64,000 nt of DNA from Candidatus Sumerlaeota bacterium. Its GTDB lineage: Bacteria; Sumerlaeota; Sumerlaeia; SLMS01; JAHLLQ01. The notes under the pieces are model-generated. The model saw only the letters and a list, made by a program, of their open reading frames with translations, made no database searches and had not been told where the DNA came from. The position numbers were made by a program, and so were the translations under genes. Shown here piece by piece: positions 26,553 through 34,482 of this stretch. The stretch is taken from the NCBI GenBank assembly GCA_030156535.1, contig JASGMJ010000006.1, positions 62,001 to 126,000 of the forward strand, written 5' to 3'. How positions within the stretch are numbered: the first letter of the stretch is position 1; each line of letters starts with the position of its first letter.

Positions 26553-28856
26553 TCAGGACTCGCCGCCTTCGCTGCGCGGAGGGCGCGGACGACGCGGGCG
26601 GTCTCCGCCACGGCCACCACGATCGCCGCCACGGCCACGGTCGCCGCCGCGTCCGCCACGATCACCGCGGTCTCCACGATCACCATAGTCACGGCGTCCA
26701 CCGCCTTCGCCGCCCTCGGGCATGCCTTCGGGACGGGGGAGCAGAGCCTTGCGGCTGAGCCGGATGCGGCCACGTGCCTTGTCGACTTCGACAACCTTCA
26801 CGGTGACGACGTCGCCCACGTTCAGCACGTCCTCCACCTTCTCGACGCGGTGGTACTCGAGTTCGCTGATGTGGATCATGCCGTCCTTGTTCGGGCCGAT
26901 CTGAACAATGGCGCCGGCTTCCATCGTGCGCGTCACGGTGCCGGTCAGGACTTCGCCTTCCTCGATTTCGCGGACGATGTCGTCGATCATGCCGATCGCC
27001 TTGTTGGTCGCTTCCGCGCCTGGCGCGGTCACGTACACGGTGCCGTCGTCCTCGATGTCGATCTTGGCGCCGGTCTGCTCCTGAATGGCGCGGATCGTCT
27101 TGCCGCCGCTGCCGATGATGTCGCGGATGTTCTCCGTCGGCACCTTCAGGATCGTCATGCGCGGGGTCTGGGGCTTCATTTCGGGGCGGGGCTCGGCGAT
27201 GACCTCGGCCATCTTGCCGAGAATGTGCAGCCGTCCCTGGCGGGCCTGCTCAAGAGCCGTCGCGAGCACCTCGCTCGTCACGCCCTCGATCTTGATATCC
27301 ATCTGCAACGCCGTCACGCCTGCTTCCGTTCCGCAGACCTTGAAGTCCATGTCGCCGCAATGGTCCTCGATTCCCTGGATGTCGCTCAGGATCGCAACCT
27401 TCTGCGTGTCGGGGTCCTGGATCAGGCCCATCGCAATGCCTGCAACGGGGCGCTTCATCGGGATGCCCGCGTCCATCATCGCCATCGACGAGGAGCACAC
27501 CGTGGCCATCGACGAGGAGCCGTTGGATTCCAGAATTTCCACGACCATGCGGATCGTGTAGGGGAACGTGTCGTTCTCGGGCAGAGCGGGGAAGAGCGCG
27601 CGCTCGGCCAGCGTGCCGTGGCCGATCTCGCGCCGGCCCGGGCCGCGCGGCGGCTTGCACTCGCCCACCGAGTAGGACGGGAAGTTGTAGTGCAGGAAGA
27701 AGTGCTTGTGGGTAACGCCGGTCATATCGTCGATCATCTGCTTGTCGTCGATCGAACCCAGCGTGCAGACGGCGAGTGCCTGGGTCTGGCCGCGCGTGAA
27801 CACCGAAGAGCCGTGGACGGAGGGGAGCACGTCGGTCTCGCACCAGATCGGGCGGATTTCCGCCGGCTTGCGGCCGTCGGCGCGTTCGCCCTTTTCCACC
27901 ACGCGCTTGCGCATGTTGCGTTCATCGAGATCGTGAATGATGCCGGCGACTTCGGCGTCGCGCTCGGCGTATTCCTCGCCAAGCTCCGCCAGAATTTCCG
28001 TCACGGCCTGCTTCAGGCGCTGCTCGCGTGCCTTCTTCTCGAACGTCTTCTCGATCTCGCGCAGATGCGGTCCCACCATCTTTTCGATGCGCTTGACGAG
28101 AGCCTTGTCTTCGGCGGGCGGCTCGTAGGCGAACTTCGGCTTGCCGACCTTCGCGCGCAGTTTCTCGACTCCGGCGGTGACGTCCTTGATGGACTTGTGG
28201 GCCAGGTCGAGCGCGGCGACGACGTCGGCTTCGCTGATTTCGTTGAAGCCCGCTTCCACCATGTTGATCGCGCCGTCGTGGCCAGCCACGATCAGATTCA
28301 CGTCGCCCTGCTCAACCTGGTTGAAGGTCGGGTTGACGACAAACTTGCCATCCACGCGGCCGACGCGCACGCCGGCGATGGGCCTGGCAAAGGGAATCTC
28401 GGAGATATGCAGCGCCGCACCGGCCGCGCACATCGCGACGAGTTCAGCGGGGTTCTCCAAGTCCATCGCGATCACCGTCAGGAACACCATGACTTCGTTC
28501 TTGAAGCCCTTGGGGAACATCGGGCGCAGCGTGCGATCAATCAGGCGCGCGCGCAGCGTCTCGTTGTCGGAGGGGCGCGACTCGCGCTTGAAGAACCCGC
28601 CCGGGATGCGGCCCGAGGCGTAGAACTTCTCGCGGTAGTCCACCATCAGCGGGAAGAAATCCTTGTCCGACGGCTTGTCGGACATGACGACGGCGGCGAG
28701 AACCACCGTGCCGCCGACGCGGGCGAGCACGGAGCCACTGGCCTGCTTGGCCAGCTTGCCCGTGCGCAGTTCGAGTTCCTTGCCGTCGCCGAACGGGATG
28801 GTGACGCAGGTTTCCGTGAAATTCAGGCCAGCGGCCTGTTCGATTTTGCTACTCAT
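26553..28856 (-). CDS. pnp: Polyribonucleotide nucleotidyltransferase (PNPase)
   Basis: 767 residues. Degrades RNA 3' to 5' using phosphate, a core enzyme of mRNA turnover. Two RNase PH domains (first with FPLMVDYREKFYASGRIPGGFFKRE, second with RTQ-type catalytic area and GRREIGHG), then a KH domain (VPTENIRDIIGSGGKTIRAIQEQ) and an S1 domain (GTVTRTMEAGAIVQIGPNKDGMIHISEL). The extreme C-terminus (residues about 720-767) is an arginine-glycine-aspartate tail of DRGGRGGDRG type, absent from E. coli PNPase and likely RNA-binding. The start has GGAGG about 10 bases upstream. It lies downstream of rpsO on the same strand, the usual gene order, but the gap holds a terminator, so pnp also needs its own promoter. 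Confidence 0.97.
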   Translation of the reverse strand: MSSKIEQAAGLNFTETCVTIPFGDGKELELRTGKLAKQASGSVLARVGGTVVLAAVVMSDKPSDKDFFPLMVDYREKFYASGRIPGGFFKRESRPSDNETLRARLIDRTLRPMFPKGFKNEVMVFLTVIAMDLENPAELVAMCAAGAALHISEIPFARPIAGVRVGRVDGKFVVNPTFNQVEQGDVNLIVAGHDGAINMVEAGFNEISEADVVAALDLAHKSIKDVTAGVEKLRAKVGKPKFAYEPPAEDKALVKRIEKMVGPHLREIEKTFEKKAREQRLKQAVTEILAELGEEYAERDAEVAGIIHDLDERNMRKRVVEKGERADGRKPAEIRPIWCETDVLPSVHGSSVFTRGQTQALAVCTLGSIDDKQMIDDMTGVTHKHFFLHYNFPSYSVGECKPPRGPGRREIGHGTLAERALFPALPENDTFPYTIRMVVEILESNGSSSMATVCSSSMAMMDAGIPMKRPVAGIAMGLIQDPDTQKVAILSDIQGIEDHCGDMDFKVCGTEAGVTALQMDIKIEGVTSEVLATALEQARQGRLHILGKMAEVIAEPRPEMKPQTPRMTILKVPTENIRDIIGSGGKTIRAIQEQTGAKIDIEDDGTVYVTAPGAEATNKAIGMIDDIVREIEEGEVLTGTVTRTMEAGAIVQIGPNKDGMIHISELEYHRVEKVEDVLNVGDVVTVKVVEVDKARGRIRLSRKALLPRPEGMPEGGEGGGRRDYGDRGDRGDRGGRGGDRGRGGDRGGRGGDRPRRPRPPRSEGGES

Positions 28857-29036
28857 GTGAGATCAATCCTCCGTGGAATGATGCGGTCAAAAAGACGGCC
28901 GTTGTTCCGCCGGAGCGCTTGTCCCTTCGGAATTCGCATCCGGCATCGAATCGCGCGGGGCGCGAAGCCGATGCCGGGTGTCAATCCCGAGGGGGGGAAA
29001 CCGCCCGGCCTGGGGTTGGAACTGCGGTCCTGTTCT

Positions 29037-29082
29037 CCCGGTAAAGCCGGGCTGGGGTCATTGCCCTCCCGGCAAAGCCGGG
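29037..29082. repeat. Pair of similar small hairpins in the pnp leader
   Basis: CCCGG at 29037-29041 pairs with CCGGG at 29047-29051, and CCCGGC at 29068-29073 with GCCGGG at 29077-29082. Both have an A-rich loop (TAAAG and AAA), spaced 31 bases apart. Confidence 0.55.
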
Positions 29083-29100
29083 TTGGTGTCTCCATGTGAA

Positions 29101-29134
29101 AATGCGTCTCCAGCCTCATCGGCGGAGACGCATT
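29101..29134 (-). terminator. rpsO terminator
   Basis: Perfect 11-bp stem, 29101-29111 (AATGCGTCTCC) with 29124-29134 (GGAGACGCATT), 12-nt loop, followed on the minus strand by TTTTC. It lies 111 bases past the rpsO stop. Confidence 0.75.
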
Positions 29135-29244
29135 CCATGATTCGATTCATTGCTGGCGTTGTACATCCGCGCGGAGGCGCGGACTCGCCGTTGTTGTTCG
29201 ATGGTTCAGTTGCCACAATCACTCGGTTTCGTGTGGACCCTTCG

Positions 29245-29514
29245 TTACTTACGCAGGCCAAGGCGCCCGATCAACGTACGGTAGCGTCCAATGTCCTTCT
29301 TGCGCAGATAGTCCAGCAGGCTCTTGCGCGTGCCAACCATCTTCAGCAGGCCACGCCGGCTGTGGTGGTCCTTCTTGTTCAACTTCAGGTGCTCGGTCAG
29401 GTTGTTAATGCGCTCGGTCAAAACCGCCACTTGGACCTCGGGCGAGCCCGTGTCCCCTTCTTTCGTGGCGTACTCCTTCATGAGCACGGCCTTGCGTTCT
29501 GCTGTGATGGACAT
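29245..29514 (-). CDS. rpsO: Small ribosomal subunit protein uS15
   Basis: 89 residues, exactly the usual length. uS15 binds 16S rRNA helices 20-22 and bridges to the large subunit. The signature [26 protein letters not shown] and the C-terminal [24 protein letters not shown] are intact. GGAGAG lies 11 bases before the ATG. Upstream on the same strand is a secreted protein gene with a 158-base gap; downstream is pnp. In E. coli uS15 represses its own mRNA through a pseudoknot; no such element was identified here. Confidence 0.97.
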   Translation of the reverse strand: MSITAERKAVLMKEYATKEGDTGSPEVQVAVLTERINNLTEHLKLNKKDHHSRRGLLKMVGTRKSLLDYLRKKDIGRYRTLIGRLGLRK

Positions 29515-29672
29515 GGTATAATCTCTCCAAAATCAATGATGTATCCATGGACCCAGGCCGCCGCCGGAGAGGCGCGGACGCCCGAGCCACAGGACGGCGG
29601 GGAGCATCCGGCCTGCCCGGGGGGCTGTCAAGCCACAACCGCTCCCGGCGGCGCCCAAGCCCAAAGCGCGGC

Positions 29673-31835
29673 TCAGCCGTTGCCCGGATGCACATGCAGC
29701 GCCGTTCCGGCTGTCCTGCCGCTCTCCGGCTCCACCGCCAGAAGCTGCACGGTTCCCGTGTAGCCCTGCTCCAGGGCCAGCGCCGTGGCGGCCGAACGCA
29801 CCCCGGGCACGCCACCAGCCTTGTCGGCCATGACGGCAGACGGCGGGATTGGCTCCCACGGCCCGAACTCCGGGCGCTTTCCGGCGTAGGCACGCATCCG
29901 CCGCCAGTAGAGTTCCGGCATCCCGCGCTGGAAGCCCGTCAGCACCAGCGACACGCCCACCTCGCCCCGGGCGTCGGCCATGAAGCGTTCGCCCAGCGGC
30001 AGGGCCTCCAGCCGCGCCGGCATGAAAGCAGACTCGCCGTTGCGCGCAGCCGCCATCGCCTCGGCCCGCCGCGAAGCCAACTCCGTTTCCGCAACGGGAT
30101 CGGTGCGGCGCACGGACTCCGGCCGCGGATCGTCCACATCCCCGGCCGCCGCCTGATTCAGCGCGACGTCCATCCAGGCAATCTCGCCGCTCGAGCCCAC
30201 GGGAACACTGACGCGCAATGTCCCCCGCGTGAGGTCGAAGTAGAGGAGTCCGGCCCGGTCCTCCGGCGAAAGGGCGGGGTCGAGCGTGGGCGGCGACGTG
30301 CGCGGCGCAAGATGCAGGACGTCCTTCACGTGCACCACATCCGTATCGTAGCCCGTGCGGGCGCGCTCCGATGCCGGGGAGGCCTGCCCGTCACCCAACA
30401 CCACCGTCCCGCGCGCAATCAGCGACGCGAAGCTCTCCGGCTGGATCGCCATTCCCTCGTAGCGGGGATCGACGGCGGCGGCGGAAACGAGCGCTGCTCC
30501 CCCGCCGCTGTTCGGCACCGGGTCGGCAATCGTCACACCCACCGATTGCGGGATCACCAGGTGGTCCGCCGGGCCGTTGGGGCAGTGCGAGTAATCCGTC
30601 GAATCGGAAACGGGAAGCACTTCGATCTGCGCCAAGTCGCGGATGCGCCCCTGGCATCGCCAGTCCTCGCAACCGGGGAGCGACGGGTCCGGGGGATTCG
30701 AGTAGTAGAGTTCGTTGATGTTCGTCTGCACGCGCACGCCGCGGGCCTGGCCGACGTTGACGAAACTGTCCGGGATGTCCGCCGTGACATAGGCATCCAC
30801 CCCGATGGCGCTGTAGAGATACCCCGGGGCGCGCAGGGGGTCCGTGTCGGGCAGGAAGTAGCAACTCACCTCCCCCTCGGCGGCGCGGGCGTTGTCCATG
30901 TGCGCCATGGCGAGCGTTCCCTCGATCATGCCGATGGCAACGACAGGCTGCCAGCGGTCGTCCTCCTTGAACGGCAAGGCACGCGCGTCCACGCCACTCG
31001 TCAGTTCGGTGTCCTTGGACGTGGAAATGCGCCGGGCCACGTAGCCATGATTTTCCGATCCGGTGGCGCGGCCGTGAAGGCGCATTGCGAATGTGTCGCC
31101 GTTGATGGAGCACCACGGCTCGTAGCTGGGCAGTTGCGTCAGCGTGTCGGAGGTGAGCGAGTCGAACGCCAGCCACCCAAAGTTCGCCGCGCCCAGCGCC
31201 GTGATGACGTCGTAGTAGGTGCCGCCCGTAAGCTGTGCTCCGTGATTCACCGACCCGACGGCGTACTTGGGATGACGATACATCGTCGGATCAATGTCGG
31301 GGACGGGGGGATACGTGCGGCCCACGCCCGTCTTCAGGCTCGCGACGCCCGCGTTCGAGGCTCCCACCATGAAGATCGTGCGGGGGGCGAACTGAGTCGC
31401 CTGCTCGCCGGGATCCCACATGCCGTCCTGGAACAGCCCCTGCACCGTCAGGGCGTCGAACTCATTGGGTGCTCCCGGCCACGGCAGCGCCCCCGAGCAG
31501 TCGAACGGATCCGGCCCGTTCGTCCCGGGGCCGCTTGTCCCCTGATTGCTCGAATAGTTCGGGGTCAGCGCCCAGTTGCGCAGCGGCAACACGCCCCCCT
31601 TTGCTCCGGGACCGCCCATGCGCGCGCGCCCTTCCGTCAGTGGCTGCATCGGGATACGGCTTCCCGTGACGGTCTGCACTTCGGCGGTGCCGAACGTCAC
31701 TTCCGGCTGCATCGGCGTGGGCGAAGAAGCAAAGTCGCAGTCCCCGCCTTCATCGCACGGCGACGTGGGCGGATCGTCCGCGAAAGTGAGCGATGTCAGA
31801 ATGGCAAGGAGGAGAAACAGGGAAAGACGGTTCAT
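29673..31835 (-). CDS. Unknown secreted protein, 720 residues
   Basis: Starts MNRLSLFLLLAILTSLTFA|DD, a clear Sec signal peptide. GGGGTG is about 8 bases upstream of the ATG at 31835; the frame runs 90 codons further up but that extension is basic and not credible. The mature protein is rich in Gly, Pro, Asp and Ser. Three cysteine-containing areas (SPCDEGGDCDF, CEDWRC and YSHCPNG) could form disulphides. It has no recognised catalytic motif. The sequence looks like a beta-rich surface or periplasmic protein; a repeated AxxxVxVP pattern near 500-560 is seen but weak. It is on the same strand as rpsO and separated from the beta-propeller gene by a terminator. I do not recognise the family. Confidence 0.7.
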   Translation of the reverse strand: MNRLSLFLLLAILTSLTFADDPPTSPCDEGGDCDFASSPTPMQPEVTFGTAEVQTVTGSRIPMQPLTEGRARMGGPGAKGGVLPLRNWALTPNYSSNQGTSGPGTNGPDPFDCSGALPWPGAPNEFDALTVQGLFQDGMWDPGEQATQFAPRTIFMVGASNAGVASLKTGVGRTYPPVPDIDPTMYRHPKYAVGSVNHGAQLTGGTYYDVITALGAANFGWLAFDSLTSDTLTQLPSYEPWCSINGDTFAMRLHGRATGSENHGYVARRISTSKDTELTSGVDARALPFKEDDRWQPVVAIGMIEGTLAMAHMDNARAAEGEVSCYFLPDTDPLRAPGYLYSAIGVDAYVTADIPDSFVNVGQARGVRVQTNINELYYSNPPDPSLPGCEDWRCQGRIRDLAQIEVLPVSDSTDYSHCPNGPADHLVIPQSVGVTIADPVPNSGGGAALVSAAAVDPRYEGMAIQPESFASLIARGTVVLGDGQASPASERARTGYDTDVVHVKDVLHLAPRTSPPTLDPALSPEDRAGLLYFDLTRGTLRVSVPVGSSGEIAWMDVALNQAAAGDVDDPRPESVRRTDPVAETELASRRAEAMAAARNGESAFMPARLEALPLGERFMADARGEVGVSLVLTGFQRGMPELYWRRMRAYAGKRPEFGPWEPIPPSAVMADKAGGVPGVRSAATALALEQGYTGTVQLLAVEPESGRTAGTALHVHPGNG

Positions 31836-31936
31836 GCGTGGCACCCCGGGTTGGAAATTACCGCGAGGATGACACTTGCGCATGGCGTGCGCAAACAGAG
31901 TCTTGCGTTCGTTCGGCAGTGCATCGAAACCACGAA

Positions 31937-31967
31937 GAAAGCCGCCGGTGGAGGGCCGGCGGCTTTC
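31937..31967 (-). terminator. Terminator of the beta-propeller gene
   Basis: Perfect 12-bp stem, 31937-31948 (GAAAGCCGCCGG) with 31956-31967, 7-nt loop, followed on the minus strand by TTCTTCG. It is 28 bases past the stop codon. Confidence 0.8.
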
Positions 31968-31995
31968 GGTCAAGCGTTCAGGAGACGGCGGGCCG

Positions 31996-33090
31996 TTACT
32001 GATACATTTCCCAACCATCGGCGGAGGAGGGGCCACCGGTCTGAAGCACGGCGCCGTCGATGCCGAAGACGGAGATGCGGCCATTGGTCGTGCCAGTGGG
32101 CGCATCGGAATTGGAGACGACGAGGTACTGCGAGGAGCCCTCGGTCACCACCACCGCGTCGCGCGGGAAGGTCAGGTTGGTGGGGTCCGTCAGCGTCGCG
32201 TACACCGTCGCCGTGTCCAGATCGATGATGCGGATTTCGGCGCTCTCCGGCAGACAAAGAAGCGCGTATTCCGTGTTGTTGCCGAGATAGGTGAAGGTGC
32301 TGATGCCCTGAACGCCACCGTTGGCGGTAACGGTGCCTGTGTACCATTCGGAAACGATCGTGTTCCCGGTGAGGCTGAGGGGGTTGGTGGCGTCATCGTT
32401 GAGCCGGTGGATGCCCACGCTGGTGCCAGAGCCCGATTGATCAACCCAGAAGTTGTTGTAGGAGACCAGAACGTCGCCGCTGGAGGTGACGGCAAGGTCC
32501 TTGGTGGCAGCCGGTACCGTCGGGCCGAAGAAGCCGGGGCCCGTCAAAGCCGAAAGGGTGTTGTTGAACTGCCAGTAGTTGTTTCCGGCCTGGAATTGCG
32601 CGATGATGTTGTCACCGTAGAACTCGGCACCGGCCACGCGGCGCGGGGCCGCGCCACTGCCACCAACGATGTTGGGTGTCTGATAGATGGCCGAGTCGTC
32701 CGTCGGATCGATCAGGATCGCCATGCCGTCGGTATACTGGTCGCCAGCCACCAGCACCATATTCGTGGTGGGGTTGTAAGCGGCAGTAATCAGACCGCTG
32801 CTCGGGATCCAATTCACGGGGCCGGGAGGCGTATCGTCGTCTGAAGTACGCAGGGCAATTTCGGCGGCGCCCGGCGAAGTGGTAATGATACCAGGAACCT
32901 TGACGACGCGGCGGTTGGCATTACCGGCCACATAGGCAACACCGTCGTTGGTCACAGTGATACCGCAGGGGACGGTTGTAAAGTCGTTGACCATCACGTC
33001 CTGCAGGTGGGTGATCGTCGGCTGGGCGGCAAGCGCCATGGGGAGAGCGGCGACAGCCGTAACGGCGGCGATCAAAACAGTTTTTTTCAT
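31996..33090 (-). CDS. Secreted beta-propeller-like protein
   Basis: 364 residues with a Sec signal peptide (MKKTVLIAAVTAVAALPMALAA). The mature protein shows repeated blade-like units of about 45 residues, each with a loop and strands: PCGITVTNDGVAYVAGN, NMVLVAGDQYTDGMAILID, DLAVTSSGDVLVSYNNFWVD and DAVVVTEGSSQYLVVSNSD. This pattern fits an NHL or SMP-30/quinoprotein-like propeller of about six blades, used for binding or for lactonase or dehydrogenase activity. No metal-binding or PQQ motif was recognised, so enzyme activity is not claimed. The start is preceded by GAGGGAAACCC. The 136-base divergent gap to the methyltransferase holds a small hairpin with an AGGAG-containing loop on this strand. 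Confidence 0.7.
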   Translation of the reverse strand: MKKTVLIAAVTAVAALPMALAAQPTITHLQDVMVNDFTTVPCGITVTNDGVAYVAGNANRRVVKVPGIITTSPGAAEIALRTSDDDTPPGPVNWIPSSGLITAAYNPTTNMVLVAGDQYTDGMAILIDPTDDSAIYQTPNIVGGSGAAPRRVAGAEFYGDNIIAQFQAGNNYWQFNNTLSALTGPGFFGPTVPAATKDLAVTSSGDVLVSYNNFWVDQSGSGTSVGIHRLNDDATNPLSLTGNTIVSEWYTGTVTANGGVQGISTFTYLGNNTEYALLCLPESAEIRIIDLDTATVYATLTDPTNLTFPRDAVVVTEGSSQYLVVSNSDAPTGTTNGRISVFGIDGAVLQTGGPSSADGWEMYQ

Positions 33091-33145
33091 GGGTTTCCCT
33101 CGACATAGTGAGTTGGATCTTACGTTTGTTTTTCAGGCTCACGTG

Positions 33146-33164
33146 CCACTTTCTCCTAAAGTGG
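33146..33164 (-). promoter_or_regulatory. Leader hairpin with an SD-like loop upstream of the beta-propeller gene
   Basis: CCACTTT (33146-33152) pairs with AAAGTGG (33158-33164). On the minus strand the 5-nt loop reads AGGAG. It is about 55 bases before the start, so it is not the ribosome-binding site, and it could be a transcriptional or RNA regulatory element for either divergent gene. Confidence 0.35.
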
Positions 33165-33226
33165 ACGGCGGTTCAACCCTTTTCTCTCTCTCTTTACTAA
33201 ATTATGCCAAGATATCTCGCAAGTAG

Positions 33227-34012
33227 ATGAGCAACTCGTTCCTTCCCCCCTCCTCCCCCCTCTACGAGGCCCCCGACCTCTACGCCCGGGCCTTCGAGCC
33301 CCCTGATCCCGGGCAAGCCGGTTTCTTTGCCACGCTTCTGGGTTCACCCGGCGGGCGCGTGCTTTCGCTGGGCTGCGGCGAGGGCCGGCTGGAGGAGACG
33401 CTTGCCCGGCACGGCCTGCGGTTCGTCGGAATCGACGCCTCGGTGGCCATGGCGGCCCGGGCCGCCCGGCGCGATCCGTTCGGGCTCTACGTGGCCGCCC
33501 GGATGGAAGCCCTGCCGCTGGCACCCGCCGGATACGCGGGGGCCCTGTCGGCGCTTCTGAGCTTCGCGTACCTGACGCAGCGCGCGCAGCAGGAGGCGGT
33601 GCTGCGCTGGCTGGCCGTGGCTCTGATGCCGGGGGCGCCACTGGTGCTCGAAATCCCTCTGGCATGGCGGCCGCGCCGCTTGCAGGGAATCTCGGAGCGG
33701 CACGAGTTTGGTGGTGGTGAGTACGCGTTCCATTACTTCGACGTTCTGGAGGAGAACGACTCGGGTGCGGTGCTGGCCACGGCGATGAGGATCGCAACGC
33801 CGGAGGCCGTGGCAGAGCGCCACGCGCCGCTGATGGTCTTCACGCCACCGGGAATCCGCGAGCTGCTCGAAGCGGCGGGATTCGAGGGCGTGCGCTTCCA
33901 CGCGCCTTACGATCTGGAATCAGGGACGGAGTCGCCGCCACGCGATTGCCTGAGGGGCGTGGTCGTGGCACAGCGAAGGGAAAGCCTGCAACGGAGAGGG
34001 AAGGACGAATAA
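33227..34012 (+). CDS. Class I SAM-dependent methyltransferase
   Basis: 261 residues. Motif I VLSLGCGEGRLEETLARHG is followed by FVGIDAS (motif II region), the glycine-rich SAM site and acidic Asp that hold the ribose. ALSALLSFAYL and LMPGAPLVLEIP correspond to the fourth and fifth strands of the Rossmann fold. The C-terminal part (HAPLMVFTPPGIRELLEAAGF) is typical of small-molecule or ubiquinone-type methyltransferases. The substrate cannot be told from sequence. It is a single gene, convergent with the nudix gene (56 bases between stops). The ATG at 33227 has no strong ribosome-binding site. Confidence 0.9.
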   Translation: MSNSFLPPSSPLYEAPDLYARAFEPPDPGQAGFFATLLGSPGGRVLSLGCGEGRLEETLARHGLRFVGIDASVAMAARAARRDPFGLYVAARMEALPLAPAGYAGALSALLSFAYLTQRAQQEAVLRWLAVALMPGAPLVLEIPLAWRPRRLQGISERHEFGGGEYAFHYFDVLEENDSGAVLATAMRIATPEAVAERHAPLMVFTPPGIRELLEAAGFEGVRFHAPYDLESGTESPPRDCLRGVVVAQRRESLQRRGKDE

Positions 34013-34068
34013 TGATCCTCCGTCGCTCACCCCATGGAGGACGCGTTCACACAGCTTCCGCGAACGCA

Positions 34069-34479
34069 CTAAACGCCTTCGGCCATTAGCCGCGCAACGA
34101 TCGGCTCGTCCGCGGGCAGCCAATCGTACTTTGCCAGGTCCTCGGGGCGGCTCCAGTCGAAGGCGGCGACCTCCACGGGGCTCGGCTCGCCCGAAACGAT
34201 TTCCACCTTGATGAAGAGCAGAAGAACCGGGCCGAGATCCGCATAGGTGTGGTGAACGACGTCATAGACGGCACCCGCGCGCGCAATGACTCCGAGTTCC
34301 TCTTCGCACTCGCGTTCGAGTGCCAGGCGCGGATTCTCCCCCACTTCGAGCTTGCCGCCCGGGAACTCCCACTTTCCGGCGCCCCAATCGCCCACGCGGC
34401 GCTGGCAGACGAGAATCCTGCCAGCGTGTTCAATGATCGCCGCGACGACGACTTTGTGACGCGGGCCTCCGGAAGACAT
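34069..34479 (-). CDS. NUDIX hydrolase, MutT-like
   Basis: 136 residues. The Nudix box GGKLEVGENPRLALERECEEELGV fits GX5EX7REUXEEXGU, so metal binding and pyrophosphohydrolase activity are expected. The fold, size and N-terminus (KVVVAAIIEHAGRILVCQRR) match the MutT/8-oxo-dGTP diphosphatase group, although other nucleotides cannot be excluded. It is the last gene of a tight minus-strand operon, cdd-rnj-nudix: its start at 34479 lies 3 bases past the rnj stop. Clustering with a nuclease and cytidine deaminase suggests nucleotide salvage or clean-up. Confidence 0.93.
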   Translation of the reverse strand: MSSGGPRHKVVVAAIIEHAGRILVCQRRVGDWGAGKWEFPGGKLEVGENPRLALERECEEELGVIARAGAVYDVVHHTYADLGPVLLLFIKVEIVSGEPSPVEVAAFDWSRPEDLAKYDWLPADEPIVARLMAEGV

Positions 34480-34482
34480 GCG

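Larger units (their letters stand above)
28857..29244 (-). other. Leader region between rpsO and pnp
   Basis: A 388-base gap, on the minus strand the transcript leader of pnp. From right to left it holds an rpsO terminator hairpin (29101-29134), two small CCCGG(C)/GCCGGG hairpins of the same design (29037-29051 and 29068-29082), and then sequence up to the GGAGG before the pnp start with no clear promoter. In other bacteria pnp is controlled by leader hairpins cut by RNase III; whether this holds here is unknown. Confidence 0.5.

Noticed and set aside
26258-26794. Long minus-strand open frame downstream of and overlapping pnp
   Set aside because: It runs through the tandem repeat and reads pnp in another frame; composition is low-complexity.
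26409-29099. 896-codon plus-strand open frame across pnp
   Set aside because: Antisense shadow of pnp; no signal, domain or ribosome-binding site.
29101-29134. Autoregulatory uS15-binding leader
   Set aside because: The hairpin is downstream of rpsO and has terminator features; no pseudoknot was found upstream of the start.
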